NCBI GenBank assembly: GCA_034620365.1
Contig: JAQGEQ010000090.1
Location: forward strand, 124,001 to 188,000
Length of the DNA: 64,000 bases
Reading direction: 5' to 3'
Source of the DNA: Pegea sp. RAD2-039
Lineage: Eukaryota; Chordata; Thaliacea; Salpida; Salpidae
Under the pieces are notes generated by a model. It saw nothing but the letters and a program-made list of their open reading frames with translations, ran no database searches and was not told the origin of the DNA. Position numbers and translations under genes: made by a program. Numbering within the stretch: the first letter of the stretch is position 1; each line of letters begins with the position of its first letter. This document shows positions 29,201 to 41,112 of the stretch, piece after piece.

Positions 29201-29773
29201 TTTTATGATTTCAAAAAACTGTTGAAGTTTTACACTAAATATTTAAAAGATAAAACTTATTACATTTTTTAATTCAGAACAAATTTTAATACAATTTTGT
29301 TAAATTGATTAAGATTAAATAAAAAACTGAAGAAATACTTCAATTAAAATCTCACCAGTTGTAGAAGTTGAAATACAAATATCATCAGATGATAACGTTT
29401 CTAGGCTTAAACCTTAAACAGTTAATAGATCAGCAACAATTTAGAATGATTGATCAAATTAGAAGTTTAAAATCTTATTGTAAATTCTGTTTTTACTAAT
29501 AAACTGCTGATGTAAACATCTTAGAAATATATTTTCTAAAAAGGTGATTCCATTTTTATTATTTAAATTATAAATAGAACTAAAAGACTTTAAAATAAAT
29601 TCAGAAAAAAACTTTTAATTATTGACAACAAACAAGAAATTGAAAAAAGAAAATATTATCAAGTAAAAGAATTTATAATAAAGATATAAATATTAATAAA
29701 GTTTATCAGAAACAGGTGCATTTAACAGCTTAAAATAAATAATCTCACTTAATAAGAGAAGCTACAATACAAC
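26289..29773. other. 3' UTR of the zinc-finger gene plus intergenic sequence
   Basis: About 26.29-27.75 kb is less AT-rich and pyrimidine-tinged, consistent with a long 3' UTR; AATAAA words occur near 27421 and 27670. An E2F-like TTTGGCGCC occurs at about 27958 without a nearby gene. Beyond 28 kb nothing is recognised. Open frames at 26938-27132 (minus) and 27548-27745 (plus) lack coding character. Confidence 0.5.
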
Positions 29774-32700
29774 TCACTCACCAGCCAAGTTATCTGGTGA
29801 TTGGCAAATTACAGATGAAACTGAACTTGAGGGAAAACACTCTTCTCTCTTCATCCATTTTAAATATTCCTCCGCTTGGCAATCACAAGACCAAGGATTA
29901 CCATATATGGCAAGTGTTAGAAGCTTGTTGTAGTCTAAATCTTTAAACCATTTAGGTTGTGGTACAGTCAAATTATTGAATGAAAGATCTAAAATTTGGA
30001 GGTTTTCCAATCCTTTAAAAGCTTCTTCTTCAATTTGGCTTAACTTTAAACAATTAGATATTTCCAAAACTTCAAGATTTGGAAACATTTTGAAAGAGTA
30101 ATCTTCAATCTTAAAAAGTTTTGAACAATTATAAAGAGAAACTAACATTAGAATTTATTTATCCAATCATATTATTGTTATTCATTATAGTTAATAATAA
30201 TTTATATAAAACTATTCACTTTATTATTTGTATATCGCTACCAGCAAGCTATAAATCATGATAAGGATTTACCTTTTCTAATTGATTCATAAATCTCAAA
30301 TCCAACCGTTTTAATTGATTATATAAATTGATCTGATTTTTACTGATTGTTGTAAACTCATTGCCATCAATATAAATCGCTTCAAGCAATGGTAGTTGAT
30401 CAAAGACTTCATTTGGAAAAGTCTTTAATTTGCAATCGCTTAGTAATAATGTCGTAGAGGTGTTAAAAAATTGGAGATCCGATGAATCAGTGATTGAAGT
30501 AAGTGGGTTTTCTGATACATCTAAGAGGTTTAAAGAAAATCTTAAATTGATGAACGATTTGTTTGAGTGATTTGAGATATCTGAGATATCATTTGATCTT
30601 AGAACCAAAGAAGATAAATTTGTAAAGCATTCTAAAGATTTTAATGGAATAGTTGATAGAGTATTGTAACCTAAATCTACAGAATGTAAAAAATCATGAT
30701 TTAAACCGAACCAACTTTCTGAAATAAGTTTGATATTATTTCTTGCTAATCGTAAAGTTTGTAGCTTTGGAAGTTTTGTAAAAGCATTTTCTTCAATTTC
30801 TTTGATATTACATGAATCTAAGTTGATATATTCTAAAACATCAGACTTTAAAAATTCAGCTTTCACTGTAACAAAATTATTTCCATCTAGATAAAGTGTT
30901 TTCAATTTCAACAAATCAGAAACTAGAACTGATGGAATTGACATCAGTTGGTTGAAACTAATATGTAATAGTCTCAAATTGATAAGTGGATAAAACATCT
31001 CGTCTTGAAGATTAATTTTGTTGTAGCTTAAAACAAGAACTTCCAGTGAATTCAATTTCATAAAAAGGTCCGACCCAAGATTTTGTATTTTGTTGTTTGA
31101 AAGATCCAATAATCTCAGCAAAGGTTTGTTTGAAATCTAGAAGAGAAAGGTTCTACTTTTGATGATGTTGATTGTAATATACCTGTAAAGTAGAGATTTC
31201 ATTTCCATTAATATTTAAAGTTTGTAATTGAGTGAAATTATCGAAAGTTTCTGGTTTCAAATCTTTTATTTGATTGTCTCCAAGATGAAGATTTTGAATA
31301 TTATAATCATTTAGTTGTGGAAATGACTCTATCTCTTCAGCTTCACAATTAACTGTAACTATATCGGAAGTGCTGAAAAAAAATAACAAAAAAACAACAT
31401 AAAATATGTTTGAAAACATAAAGCTTACGTCGATGTAATTAAAACATTGTTGTGTCCATAACAAAGACAAGCATCAGGACAGGCCGGTTCACAAGTCATA
31501 TTTGTCACTTCTATGATTCTTTCTTCTCGCCAGATACGAGGGAAATAACAAGTAGGTTGTTGATCGATTGTACAGTTTGTTGTAAGCAAAAAATCTTGTG
31601 TATCAGCCATCATACAATCACATCTCCAACTGTTTCCTGACATCGATAAAAACTTCAAAGGTTTATCTGCAATAGTTTAAGAAAATCCTTTAGTTAGTAA
31701 TCTTAAGAAGTTAATCATTGAACTATATTTTAAAAACATTTTTCCTTAGAACTTGATTATAACTGATAAAATTATTTTAAGCTCCAAATAAGACTATAGA
31801 ATTTGAAGAAGAAATAACTTTGATGTGTTTGACTTACTTAAGAACCAGTCTTCATGTGCTATTTCTAATTTATTTTCAGAGATGTCAATTCTTTCTAAGT
31901 TTGGGAAATCATCTAACGCATATTTGGATAAAGTCTTCAACTGTTGATTATTTGTTAGAACCAAGGATACTAGATTTCTCCCAAGGAATGATAAATCGTC
32001 TACATCCACAAGATTCTGTGAGTTTTGTATTGATAAAACTTCCAGCAAAGGCAAAATAGGTTCCGTGATATAACCAATACTGTAAATTGATGTTAACAAT
32101 TATTTATTTTGTCAATTGATATAATGATAAGAAGTAAATACCTTGTTATCAAATTTCCAGTAAATTCAAACCTTTTTAAAGCAGATAAGTTTTTTAAACA
32201 GTCATATGGCAAAAATTCTAATTTAGTGTAAGAAAGACGGAGATCAGTAAGTTGATTTAGAAAATTGAAAAAAGATTGGGAATGAATAAAAGATATTTGA
32301 TTGAATGAAAGAGACAATCTGGTCAATGAATTTAATGCATTTTCATCATCTTGTATTTTTGGTATAGCAACTAAAGGTAAACTATCAGCAAAAAGCTCTT
32401 TTAAAGTTGAACTTATTTTGTTGAAAGCTTTAAATGGTAAACGAAATAATAAGTTTCCTGATAGATTCAAAAATTTCAATTTTTTCAAACCAGCAAACGC
32501 ATAATCAGATATTTGATAAATTTCTGAATAAGAAATGTCAAGAAATTCAAGCTCTTCAAGACCCACAAAATAGTCTTCTTGTAAGGTTTCCAAATTACAA
32601 TTTGAAATATCAAGTGATCTCAAATGTGTCAAATTCATAGATTGCAATCTTTGTAATCTATAGTTGTGAGAAAACGATAAATATTTCAAAGTTTTACTAA

Positions 32701-33642
32701 CTGGACTAAATGCTGATGAAATTGGTAAAGTGCTGAATAAAGTATAATTGAACGTCAAAGAAACCAAATTGTTTAAACCTTCTAAAGATAAACCATTTTC
32801 GTCTAATGATGAAATAGGATTGTAATTAAATGATAAAGTTTGTAAATTTGGAAGACCTATAAATGAGCATTCTGTAAGATCTTGTAAACTGTTAAAATCA
32901 AGAAATAGTTCTTTTAAGTTGTTCATCTCTATTTCAAATATGACTGATGTAAAAACATTTAAAGATAAATTTAAAGAGCTTAAAGATACGTTTAAATGTT
33001 TCAGATTAGTTTCAGATAAACTATCTAATCTATTTTTAGTTAAATCCAATTTTTTAAGATGCTGCAAAGCTTCAAATGAACCGTCTTCAATGATACTTAG
33101 CTCATTATCAACTACATACAACTCTTCTAGATCAATCAGATTGGTGGAAACAAAATCTTGTTTTCTAAGAGCTCTAATCTTGTTCTTGTTCAAAATCAAG
33201 ATATGGATATTAAAAGGAGTTTCCTGGAGGCTAGGGACTTGTTCAAGTTTCTGTTCTGAACAATCTACAAGTGATAAATTGGAATCACAAAAACACTGTG
33301 TGCATATTTCCTTCTTTGAGTCTGCAAGCAAAGAATATTTTGAGAAATGTATTGAGATTTATAAAAGCTGAAAAAATGTGATTAAATATTTATTTTATTT
33401 GTATTTTTTGGTAAAAAGAAAGTATAATGATAATAATTACTTTGAAAATAATATTCACCAAAGAAAAATAATGCCAATATAAGATAATAACTTAAATCTA
33501 CTTTTCATTTAGACTTAATATTTAACTTTCAATTTTAAACACACTTACCAAACAATTTTATAATTTCTAAGGCAGAAATAAGTTTCATTTTTCCGAAGAG
33601 GCAAACTATGATCGACAAAATTGAAATTTTCAACAAATTCAT
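29774..33642 (-). CDS. Secreted leucine-rich-repeat protein with two LRR cassettes
   Basis: Exons: 33549-33642, 32142-33321, 31838-32079, 31429-31666, 31183-31372, 30273-31136, a putative 7-nt exon 30242-30248, and 29774-30141; with the microexon the phases close to 1060 residues. An N-terminal signal peptide (MNLLKISILSIIVCLFG) is followed by a Cys-rich cap (CTQCFC), a long array of 24-residue LRRs, an LRR C-terminal cap (GNSWRCDC...TCE), a second Cys-rich N-cap (CPDACLC), a second LRR array and a second C-cap (GNPWSCDC...ICQ). No transmembrane segment or GPI signal is visible, so probably secreted. The cassette pattern resembles Slit, chaoptin or Toll ectodomains, but no EGF or TIR domain follows. 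The 30.15-30.27 kb junction is the weak point: without the microexon the frame breaks. Confidence 0.85.
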
Positions 33643-34968
33643 TCTAAGAATACTTTTTAAAAATCTCTAAAGTATTGATACTTATGTAACAAAAGGATTA
33701 TAAAACTCTAAACAGAATGATGGACCTTTTATTCAACTGCTTACAATTTGCCTAAATGTAATAATAAACAAAAGGCCCCCTTCGGCAGAGAACGACGATT
33801 CTGAATGTACTAATGATTTTAAAATAAAGCAAAATACATAATAATAATGAAATACTGAAGAGCTACTAAGTTTTTAGGATTTCCCCTTTTTATTAGAAGC
33901 CGTTTCTTCTTCTCTATCTCTCAATTGCCTAACTGTAGTATTGCCTATATATAACTTCTTGCTATCACAGCCAGTTTTAAAAAATGGCAATTGACTTTTA
34001 TAACTTCATATTAATGTTTAACAGACTTTTCAGTGAGATATTTACTGGAATCAGAGATTTAGTTTAATAATTAATATGAAGAATTTGAATAATCCTATAA
34101 TGAGGTTTTTGAATTTGTATAAAAATTTTGTGTAATAAAATAATAAGTTCATAGATAAAAAATTTAATTATTAATTGCAACTAACTTAATTTCATTTTAA
34201 ATACAATACGATATTAGTAATAAATAAAGAAAATAAAATCACATAGTCCGTTTTAAAAAACAGAGGCATTTAGATGATAGCAGATTATCAAATACTTATA
34301 AGTATATTTGCTGAATGATTAAAGAACATATTTTAAAGATTATTTGATATTCAATTGAACATATTGAATTCTCTTTGAAAATATAATAAGAACAAAAATG
34401 ATGAAATTATATAAAAACGAACTAATCAACTAAAAAATGGACAAAAATATAAATGAAATGAACTTTTGTGGTGGTAGACTTGATTATTTTTTCCATTTTA
34501 TGATTTATCAGATTTTAATAATCAATAATTTTATAGATTAGTTGAAGTGTTCTGTTTAAAAATTTATATATAAAAGTTGTTAGGAATATAAGAATAAAAG
34601 AGAATAAAAGTTGATCATTTAAATATTTTAGAATGCTCGTTTGGTAGAATGATTTGTAAAAAAAATTATTTAAATTTGAGGTAGATCCCCTTTATAAAAT
34701 CTACTTAGACTATTTTAGCAATTTAATTCTTTAGTTTCTTTTTATTTAGCTTCCTAGTTTAGCTTGACGACCATAAGCCCAGATAAATTGATTTATAGTC
34801 GCATCTGTAAATGTACGGACATCTAAAAAATCTTGTGACAGTCTTTGATGTAAGACCCCTGGGATCTGATGATCTTATGAATTCAGACTCCAAAAAGTAA
34901 TTAATTCAAGAGTTATTGTGGTTGATTGTGGGCTGAATAACAGAGAGTTACCCATTCGCACAATCAAT
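33643..34968. other. Intergenic upstream of the LRR gene
   Basis: AT-rich. A GC-richer spot at 33765-33805 (CCCCCTTCGG) lies about 130 bp upstream of the LRR start and may be its promoter. The segment 34745-34965 is less AT-rich but has no long frame. Confidence 0.4.
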
Positions 34969-35473
34969 ATGCCGCGCAAAGCAGGCCATACTAAACCTTT
35001 TTGGCGGACGGTTAATTTGCATTTTGACCAGATAACTAATAAGATTTCTATAAATTTAATTAAGTTCAGTAACTGAGATCTGGTGCTTTTATATTTGTTT
35101 TAAAAATTTGTAAAAAGTTTTGTTGGATTAATTTTAGGGTATAGTTGTAAAATGGAAAATTTATCTTCAAATGTTAAACTTTATAATAAGTTAGAATAAA
35201 ATAGAAATTATTGAATAAAAATAGATGTAACTAACTGTTGAAGTTTACTTTAATGCCATTTTCTTTTGAAATAATAAACGAAAAAGGAGAAATCAAGACT
35301 CAAATGGTAACTCGTTAAATACTGGAGAGACTTATACCTTAAAGTCATTGAGCTCAACTGATAGCTGTTCTGAAGATGCAAGATGTCTTTCTCCTATTCC
35401 TTATCAATATAATGATCCTTTTTCTAATCAGAACTCTCATCAACCTTCTAATAAATGGTTTGTTGATGTTTAG
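34969..35473 (+). CDS. Possible small plus-strand gene, unrecognised
   Basis: Coding-like pieces: an ATG with 14 codons (MPRKAGHTKPFWRT) in a CpG-rich patch, ending at a GT donor (34969-35010); a stretch after TTTTAG at about 35139-35175; and an open frame 35291-35473 of 60 codons, Ser/Asn-rich (starts NQDSNGNSLNTGETYTLKSL, ends SNKWFVDV). One chain of exons joins them in phase to about 90 residues, but the donors are weak. No known family. Alternatively only the third piece is coding, as the end of a gene whose other exons I missed. Confidence 0.2.
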
Positions 35474-37042
35474 CAAATATTCAATGATGAAATTTGTTAC
35501 TATATGTGATGAAACTTTGTAATTTTGATTCTAAATGCTGAAAACTTATTATGATGTAGTTTTGATGATCAATTTATTGGCAATTGATATCTGTTTGATT
35601 TTAATAGTTTTTGTAAACTTGAACAAAGTAAATACGGTTACTTTCACAAATTATCATCGTTCATTTATACCAATGATTATTCAAATTCGAATACAAAGTT
35701 TTCTTTTCAAGTAAAAACTTATTTTTCTAGCTTATTATTTGTTACAACTAAATTAAAAGTTTATTTAATAAAACCTTTTGGTGAAATTTATTTCTAACTT
35801 TTTAAGCTCTTCTGATAGCTAGTGAAGTTTATAGTGTTAGCTTCAAACAATTTTTAAGAATGCAATCTTGAAACAGCATCTAGGCAGAAGTGAAAAAGAC
35901 CAAAATTGTTTTCGAAATTAAAGATAATTTGTTTTACTCTGAAGTGTAAAATATGTCATCAACTTTAAAGTGTGATTTATATAAAACGCTAAAAATCAAA
36001 AACACTGCTGCTGATGAGAGCTTATTAAACTGAATTTCAAAATTCATCACTAAAATCTCTCTAACAGACATCAATAAAAGTTAAATATAAAGTAAAAATG
36101 AACTAGCAGCTTAGAAACAGCTGCAAGTAAAATTCTAACTCCATCTGTACGACTTGACGAATAAGACTACCATAATACTAACTTTCATATAATCAGAGTA
36201 TTTCAATAAATACTAAATCTTTATTGCTCCTGAAAACTTTTTAGTAAGATCTCACATAACTTTGAAATGTCTAAATATTTTAAAATCTGAAATTTTTTAA
36301 ATCTTCATTTTTTGATGTCAGAGGCTGTTTGGAATTTGTTTAAGGCTTTTAAAGCTTGGTTAATTTATTATCAAAATTTACTCTACATTGATTTAAACAT
36401 AAATGTTGGATATATAACTTAAAAATATACTAATACCAAGCATCTACAACAACTACAAACACTTTTAAGTTTCAGTTTTATTTATTTATTTTAGGTTATG
36501 CCCTATAACAATTTTTTCATAGTTGTTCTTTATTTTGTAGAAATTATTTATGAATTACCAGAACAAACGTTTTTTACCAAAAAAGAAGGAAATGAAAATG
36601 AGTAATCAGCAGCTTACTTCGAGTAATTTCAAAATTCAATTAAATAATGTTAAGTTTGCTGAGAGAAGAGTTTTTAAGTGATGTTTACGTTTTAATAAAA
36701 AAGATTTTTACAATAGAATATTTTAAAGGTATTTAGAAATATATTACTGAATTTTTGCTGAGAGAATTTCAATCTATTTGTTTTTGAATGTTTGCTTATC
36801 ATCAACAAAAAACTTTTTTAAAACTTTGTTCATAAAAGTAATAGTTTACTACAAATAAATGACATAAATAGTATTTTCATAAATTGTAATAATTAAAAGC
36901 TACTCATTTTATGAAAAAATATTGATTTTAACTCTGATTAAAAGTTTTTCAACTTCATATCCGATTTTTTAAATAAATATTTTCATTTTTTAGCATTTTT
37001 TTCTTCAAAAGTTTATTTTAAATTTTAGCGAAAAAAGCCATA
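35474..37042. other. Intergenic upstream of the WSC/ZP gene
   Basis: AT-rich. Contains a 43-codon plus-strand frame at 36550-36681 (begins MNYQNKRFLPKKKEMKMSNQ) just after a TTTTGTAG acceptor-like word. It could be a terminal exon, but no convincing partner exon was found. Nothing else recognised. Confidence 0.4.
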
Positions 37043-40000
37043 ATGGGACACAAAAAGCAAATTTCAATTACAATTTTGTTAATCAATGTGTGCTGGACTT
37101 TTTCGACAAGTAAGTTTATGAAATGAATTATTGAATAAATACATAAAAGTCTCGATTATTTAAAAGAAAATATTTCTTTAGTTTCTGTTTATAAAATATG
37201 AACTTTTAATTAAATATCAAAACTAAATTTAATTTTTATGCAGATGTTATCATTTCAAATACATGTACAGAAATGAAAAATCTAGAAGAAAGAAAAAAGT
37301 GTGAAAGTTTGTTAGCAAACATTTTGACTGATTTGAAAAAATCTAATCTCTCAGAAAAGATAACAGGTTAATAGGTCCAATAATAAAGAAAGATAGCTTC
37401 TTATTATTTTATGTTTAGTTGCAAACCCTTGTTATTCTGGAACCTGTTCAAATACTCAAATCAGAAGTTTAATTTGTAAACAAGATAGTTTGAAGATTGA
37501 GTGTATGTGTCGTCCTGGTTATAATGAAATCAGAGGAAACACAACAGAGATTATTTGTGAAGGTTTAATTCGTCATCAAAGTCAAATTTTACTTCAAAAA
37601 ACCTTTTTTAGACATTGATGAATGCTCTGATTATAGATTAAACCGTTGTGCAGCTAAAGGTTCAAAATGCATCAACTTAAAAGGTAGTTATCGTTGTGAA
37701 TGTGTCTTCCCATATGTTGGTGATGGATATATGTGCGAAACATTTACAAATCAGTGCGAAGAAGCTTCTATTTGTGATTCGAATGCGGATTGCTCACCAC
37801 TAAAAGGTTAACTTTTAATTGATTTATTCTCAGAAATTAGGATGACTACAAAATATTTACAAATTTAGATTATCTTGGATGCTTTGCACTTGATGTTGAC
37901 AATCAAACACAAATTGAATACGAGTTGATGTCGGTTGATTTTTGTATCAAACACTGCAGTAGCCTGCCAACAGTCTTTCATTACTCAGCTATTCAAGTAA
38001 GTATTAACGACAAGTAACTCCAAGTAGACTAACTTGATAATAGAGAACATAAGAAGGAGATAAACAACTGTTATATTTGACGATATCAAAGCAACTTTAC
38101 TTTCTAATCTTAGAACTTCTAAGTGATTATTTTACAGAAAAACTTATGTTATTGTACAAACAACTCAATATCTGAAAGTAATGACAACAGATGTAACATT
38201 TCATGCAAAGGGAACCCGAAACAAATTTGTGGCGGACAGCAAGTGGCTAGTCTACATCGGATAGGTTTAGATGAAGCTCTCATACAGAATCACAAATTGT
38301 TTTCTTTCAGACTCCTCGTACACTTGTAAATGTAAAAAGGGTTTTATGGGTGATAAAGTTGGGTCATGTTTGGATATAAACGAATGTGAAGATGCAACAA
38401 TTTGTGGTAATAATTCGATTTGTCGAAATCTAATTGGTTCTTTTGAATGTCTTTGTCAAGATGGTTTTATTCTAACCAGCAAAGGTTGTTTCAAACCAAC
38501 AGGTTAATCTTCAAACTAGTCTCTTTGATCTTTTAAAATAATATCAACCAAAAAACTAATTGCAGTTTTTGAATGCGAAAATAGTGAAGATAATATCAAA
38601 GAAATCTGGCATAATTGTGATACAGTCCTAACTACATCTTGTGATTACAACAGTGAGTATATGATGAGATAAAACGATCAAGTTTCAATAATCAATCAAC
38701 AGCAACTAGTCAATCATTCAAAAGTTTGAAAAGATTTGAAGGAGTGACTTTGGGTCCAAACGGAAGATGTGATAAATCGACGCAAATCGTTTCTAATGTT
38801 GATGTGAAAAGCCTCCAAAAAAAATGGTTCGAAGAACACAACAGAGAGAAGTTACTTCGTCTGAACACTACATGCTATGACAATCAATCTTTAAGTGTGA
38901 TGTAAATAAAATCGTTGAATTTGTTTTATTTATAAACAATAATTTCTTTAAATTTATGAGAAATATAATGGTTATTTTTACAAATTTATTGTTTCATATC
39001 TTTATTAAAATCTTTTTATCAAAATAAGTATCCTATAGCTAATAATCAAAAGAAATTAAATCTAAACATGTTTTTGTTTTTGACATTTCAGTATTGATCG
39101 TTTTGTTACAAATGCCATGGGTTTTAAGTTAGAAGACTTATTCTTGGGTCCTATTGGTTCATATAAGCAAGCTTTAGTATATAAAGACATCAAAGAGTGC
39201 CAAGGAGATCTTTGGTTTGGAAATGGAAGTTTTTATCGATTTCAATCAGGGTTTGGGGGTTGTGGTGTTGCTAATCGATTTGTGAGTTAAATAAATAATC
39301 AAAATAAATTTGAATAACTTTCTAGTGACGGATTAACTATAAGCGTAAGAATATATTAAATAAATTATTTTTTTTGAAGGATCATACTAAGAAGCAAACA
39401 GTTTTAAGTGTGGCACTTCATGCGCAAACAGGATTTGAAAATGAAGTAGTTACTAGACGTATCAATTTCTATATTGAACTAAAATGTGTTTTCAAAATCA
39501 TGGACAATGAAAACCAAACTTTTAAAGTATTAATAGAAAAAAGAAACAACAAACAAAAACACAAACCAGTCACAGTAATGGACCCTTCGAATGTGAAAAG
39601 AAAACCAATACCTTTAAAAGAGGTCACAGAAATAAACTATGAGATTTACATCAATATTGGAGACATTTCTGATGTAAGGCTTGTGAGTAACACATCTTAC
39701 AGTAATGCAGTTACTCGCTCACAAATTATACAAGTTCCAAATGAAGTGGAAATCGAACTAAACATAGCGACAAGTTTGATTAAAAAGACTTGGACACAAG
39801 TTTTGCGATGTTGGATTGTAGAGAAAAGATCAAAGATGTGGAATAAGAAGATTGTGTTCAATAACAAGTTATTACTTTCATATTTTTAATGCTTTATTCA
39901 GTTTGTTTTGAAAATTGAAAATATTTTTTGAAACATTGATACTTGTAATAAACTTTGTTTAGTGCCTTTTTAAAAGTACTTCAAAAATGTTTTATAAATT

Positions 40001-40686
40001 TCAATGAATTTGTTGGTAGATGTCACAAAATGATGGATAATGATCTACCCGAGATAAAAAAAGTGAAATTTTCCTTTCCAGCATTTGCTTTTAGAGGAGG
40101 TGAAGTAGAAGATCAAGAATTACAATGTCTCATTAACTTTTGTTCCAAGTCAAAAGCAGAATGCTTACAAGTTAGCGTCTGAATAGAATAAAATCAAATA
40201 CAAACCAAATAATTTTCTAGGAAAACAAACGAAGTGAATTTATGAATGAAGATTTGATTGAATTAGGAAAATCTAATTTCATGGTTTCAGTTTCAAAGTT
40301 TTCAGTTTTAGATCAATGTGGACCAAAGTTTAAAGGTGGTTGTAGCCACTACTGCAATCGTGGACCAATAGCCACCTGTTCATGTGCCCCTGAGTTTGAT
40401 TTAATCGATGGTACCAAATGTAAAGGTGAGTACAAGACCTATGTACAAGTCACATTTCAATTTGGATTTATTTTTAGTTAAAACTAGTCACTCAAACGTG
40501 AATAAAGTTAGCTTTCCGTGGATTATTGGTGGAGTAATTGCAGCTGCTTTACTGGTAGTATTTGCTCTATCGGTTACTTTGGCAGTTAGATTAAGAAGGA
40601 ATAAAGGAGAAACTCAATCTTATTCCTTTGCAAGAAACTCTCATGATAATATTGGCGTTATTGTAGATAGTTCAATTTTGCAATAA
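37043..40686 (+). CDS. Transmembrane protein with EGF, WSC, ZP and EGF modules, 14 exons
   Basis: Type I membrane glycoprotein. Exons: 37043-37109, 37244-37366, 37419-37562, 37612-37806, 37869-37996, 38138-38264, 38311-38502, 38566-38652, 38703-38901, 39092-39281, 39380-39867, 39963-40170, 40221-40425, 40478-40686; phases close to 853 residues, with module-bounding phase-1 introns. Order: signal peptide; EGF (about 64-111); calcium-binding EGF (DIDECSDY, 112-155); a partial EGF; WSC domain (YLGCFALD...CYCTNN...CGGQQVASLHR, about 177-261); EGF; calcium-binding EGF (DINECEDA, about 286-325); ZP domain (about 330-745, with TRRINFYIELKC in the ZP-N/C region and a Cys-rich ZP-C half); a post-ZP EGF; a TM helix (WIIGGVIAAALLVVFALSV); and a short basic tail. 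ZP domains polymerise into matrices or filaments; WSC is a putative carbohydrate-binding module. Ligand unknown. Confidence 0.9.
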
Positions 40687-41112
40687 CTTCAAAAGATATT
40701 TGTTGAAAATTGCTTTATTATCTAGATTTTTATTTAAGTGGTTTAGACATACAAACTTATAATCGTGGGTTAATTGAAATAAAATAAAAATGTGAAAATT
40801 CGATTGTACTTTATTACATTTTGATATTCAATTACAAAATCACGCTTTTAAGTAATTACAATAAAAGCCAAATTAAAAACGACCATTTTAGTCGATTTAT
40901 TATCAGAAATATTCTAATATGACTTTTTGAAGAGCAAAACTTGCCTTACTGCCAACCTTTGAACAGTATTTGCAATATTTGTTTGCCAACGAGTTTTGAA
41001 AAGTCTAAATTGACAAGAAGTGTTATTGATATCAAAAGCGCTTACAACAAATGGCTCAAAATTTTATTTCAAATTTGAATTTAAATAAAAAAAATCCTAA
41101 ATTAAAATCAAA
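40687..41112. other. Short convergent intergenic region
   Basis: Separates the 3' ends of two convergent genes. Contains the polyadenylation signal of the ZP gene; nothing else recognised. Confidence 0.6.
40778..40783 (+). terminator. Polyadenylation signal AATAAA of the WSC/ZP gene
   Basis: Canonical hexamer 92 bp after the stop codon, in an overlapping AATAAAATAAAA run. Confidence 0.6.

Noticed and set aside
32919..33371. 150-codon plus-strand frame
   Set aside because: Antisense to the large LRR exon; no start context or domain.
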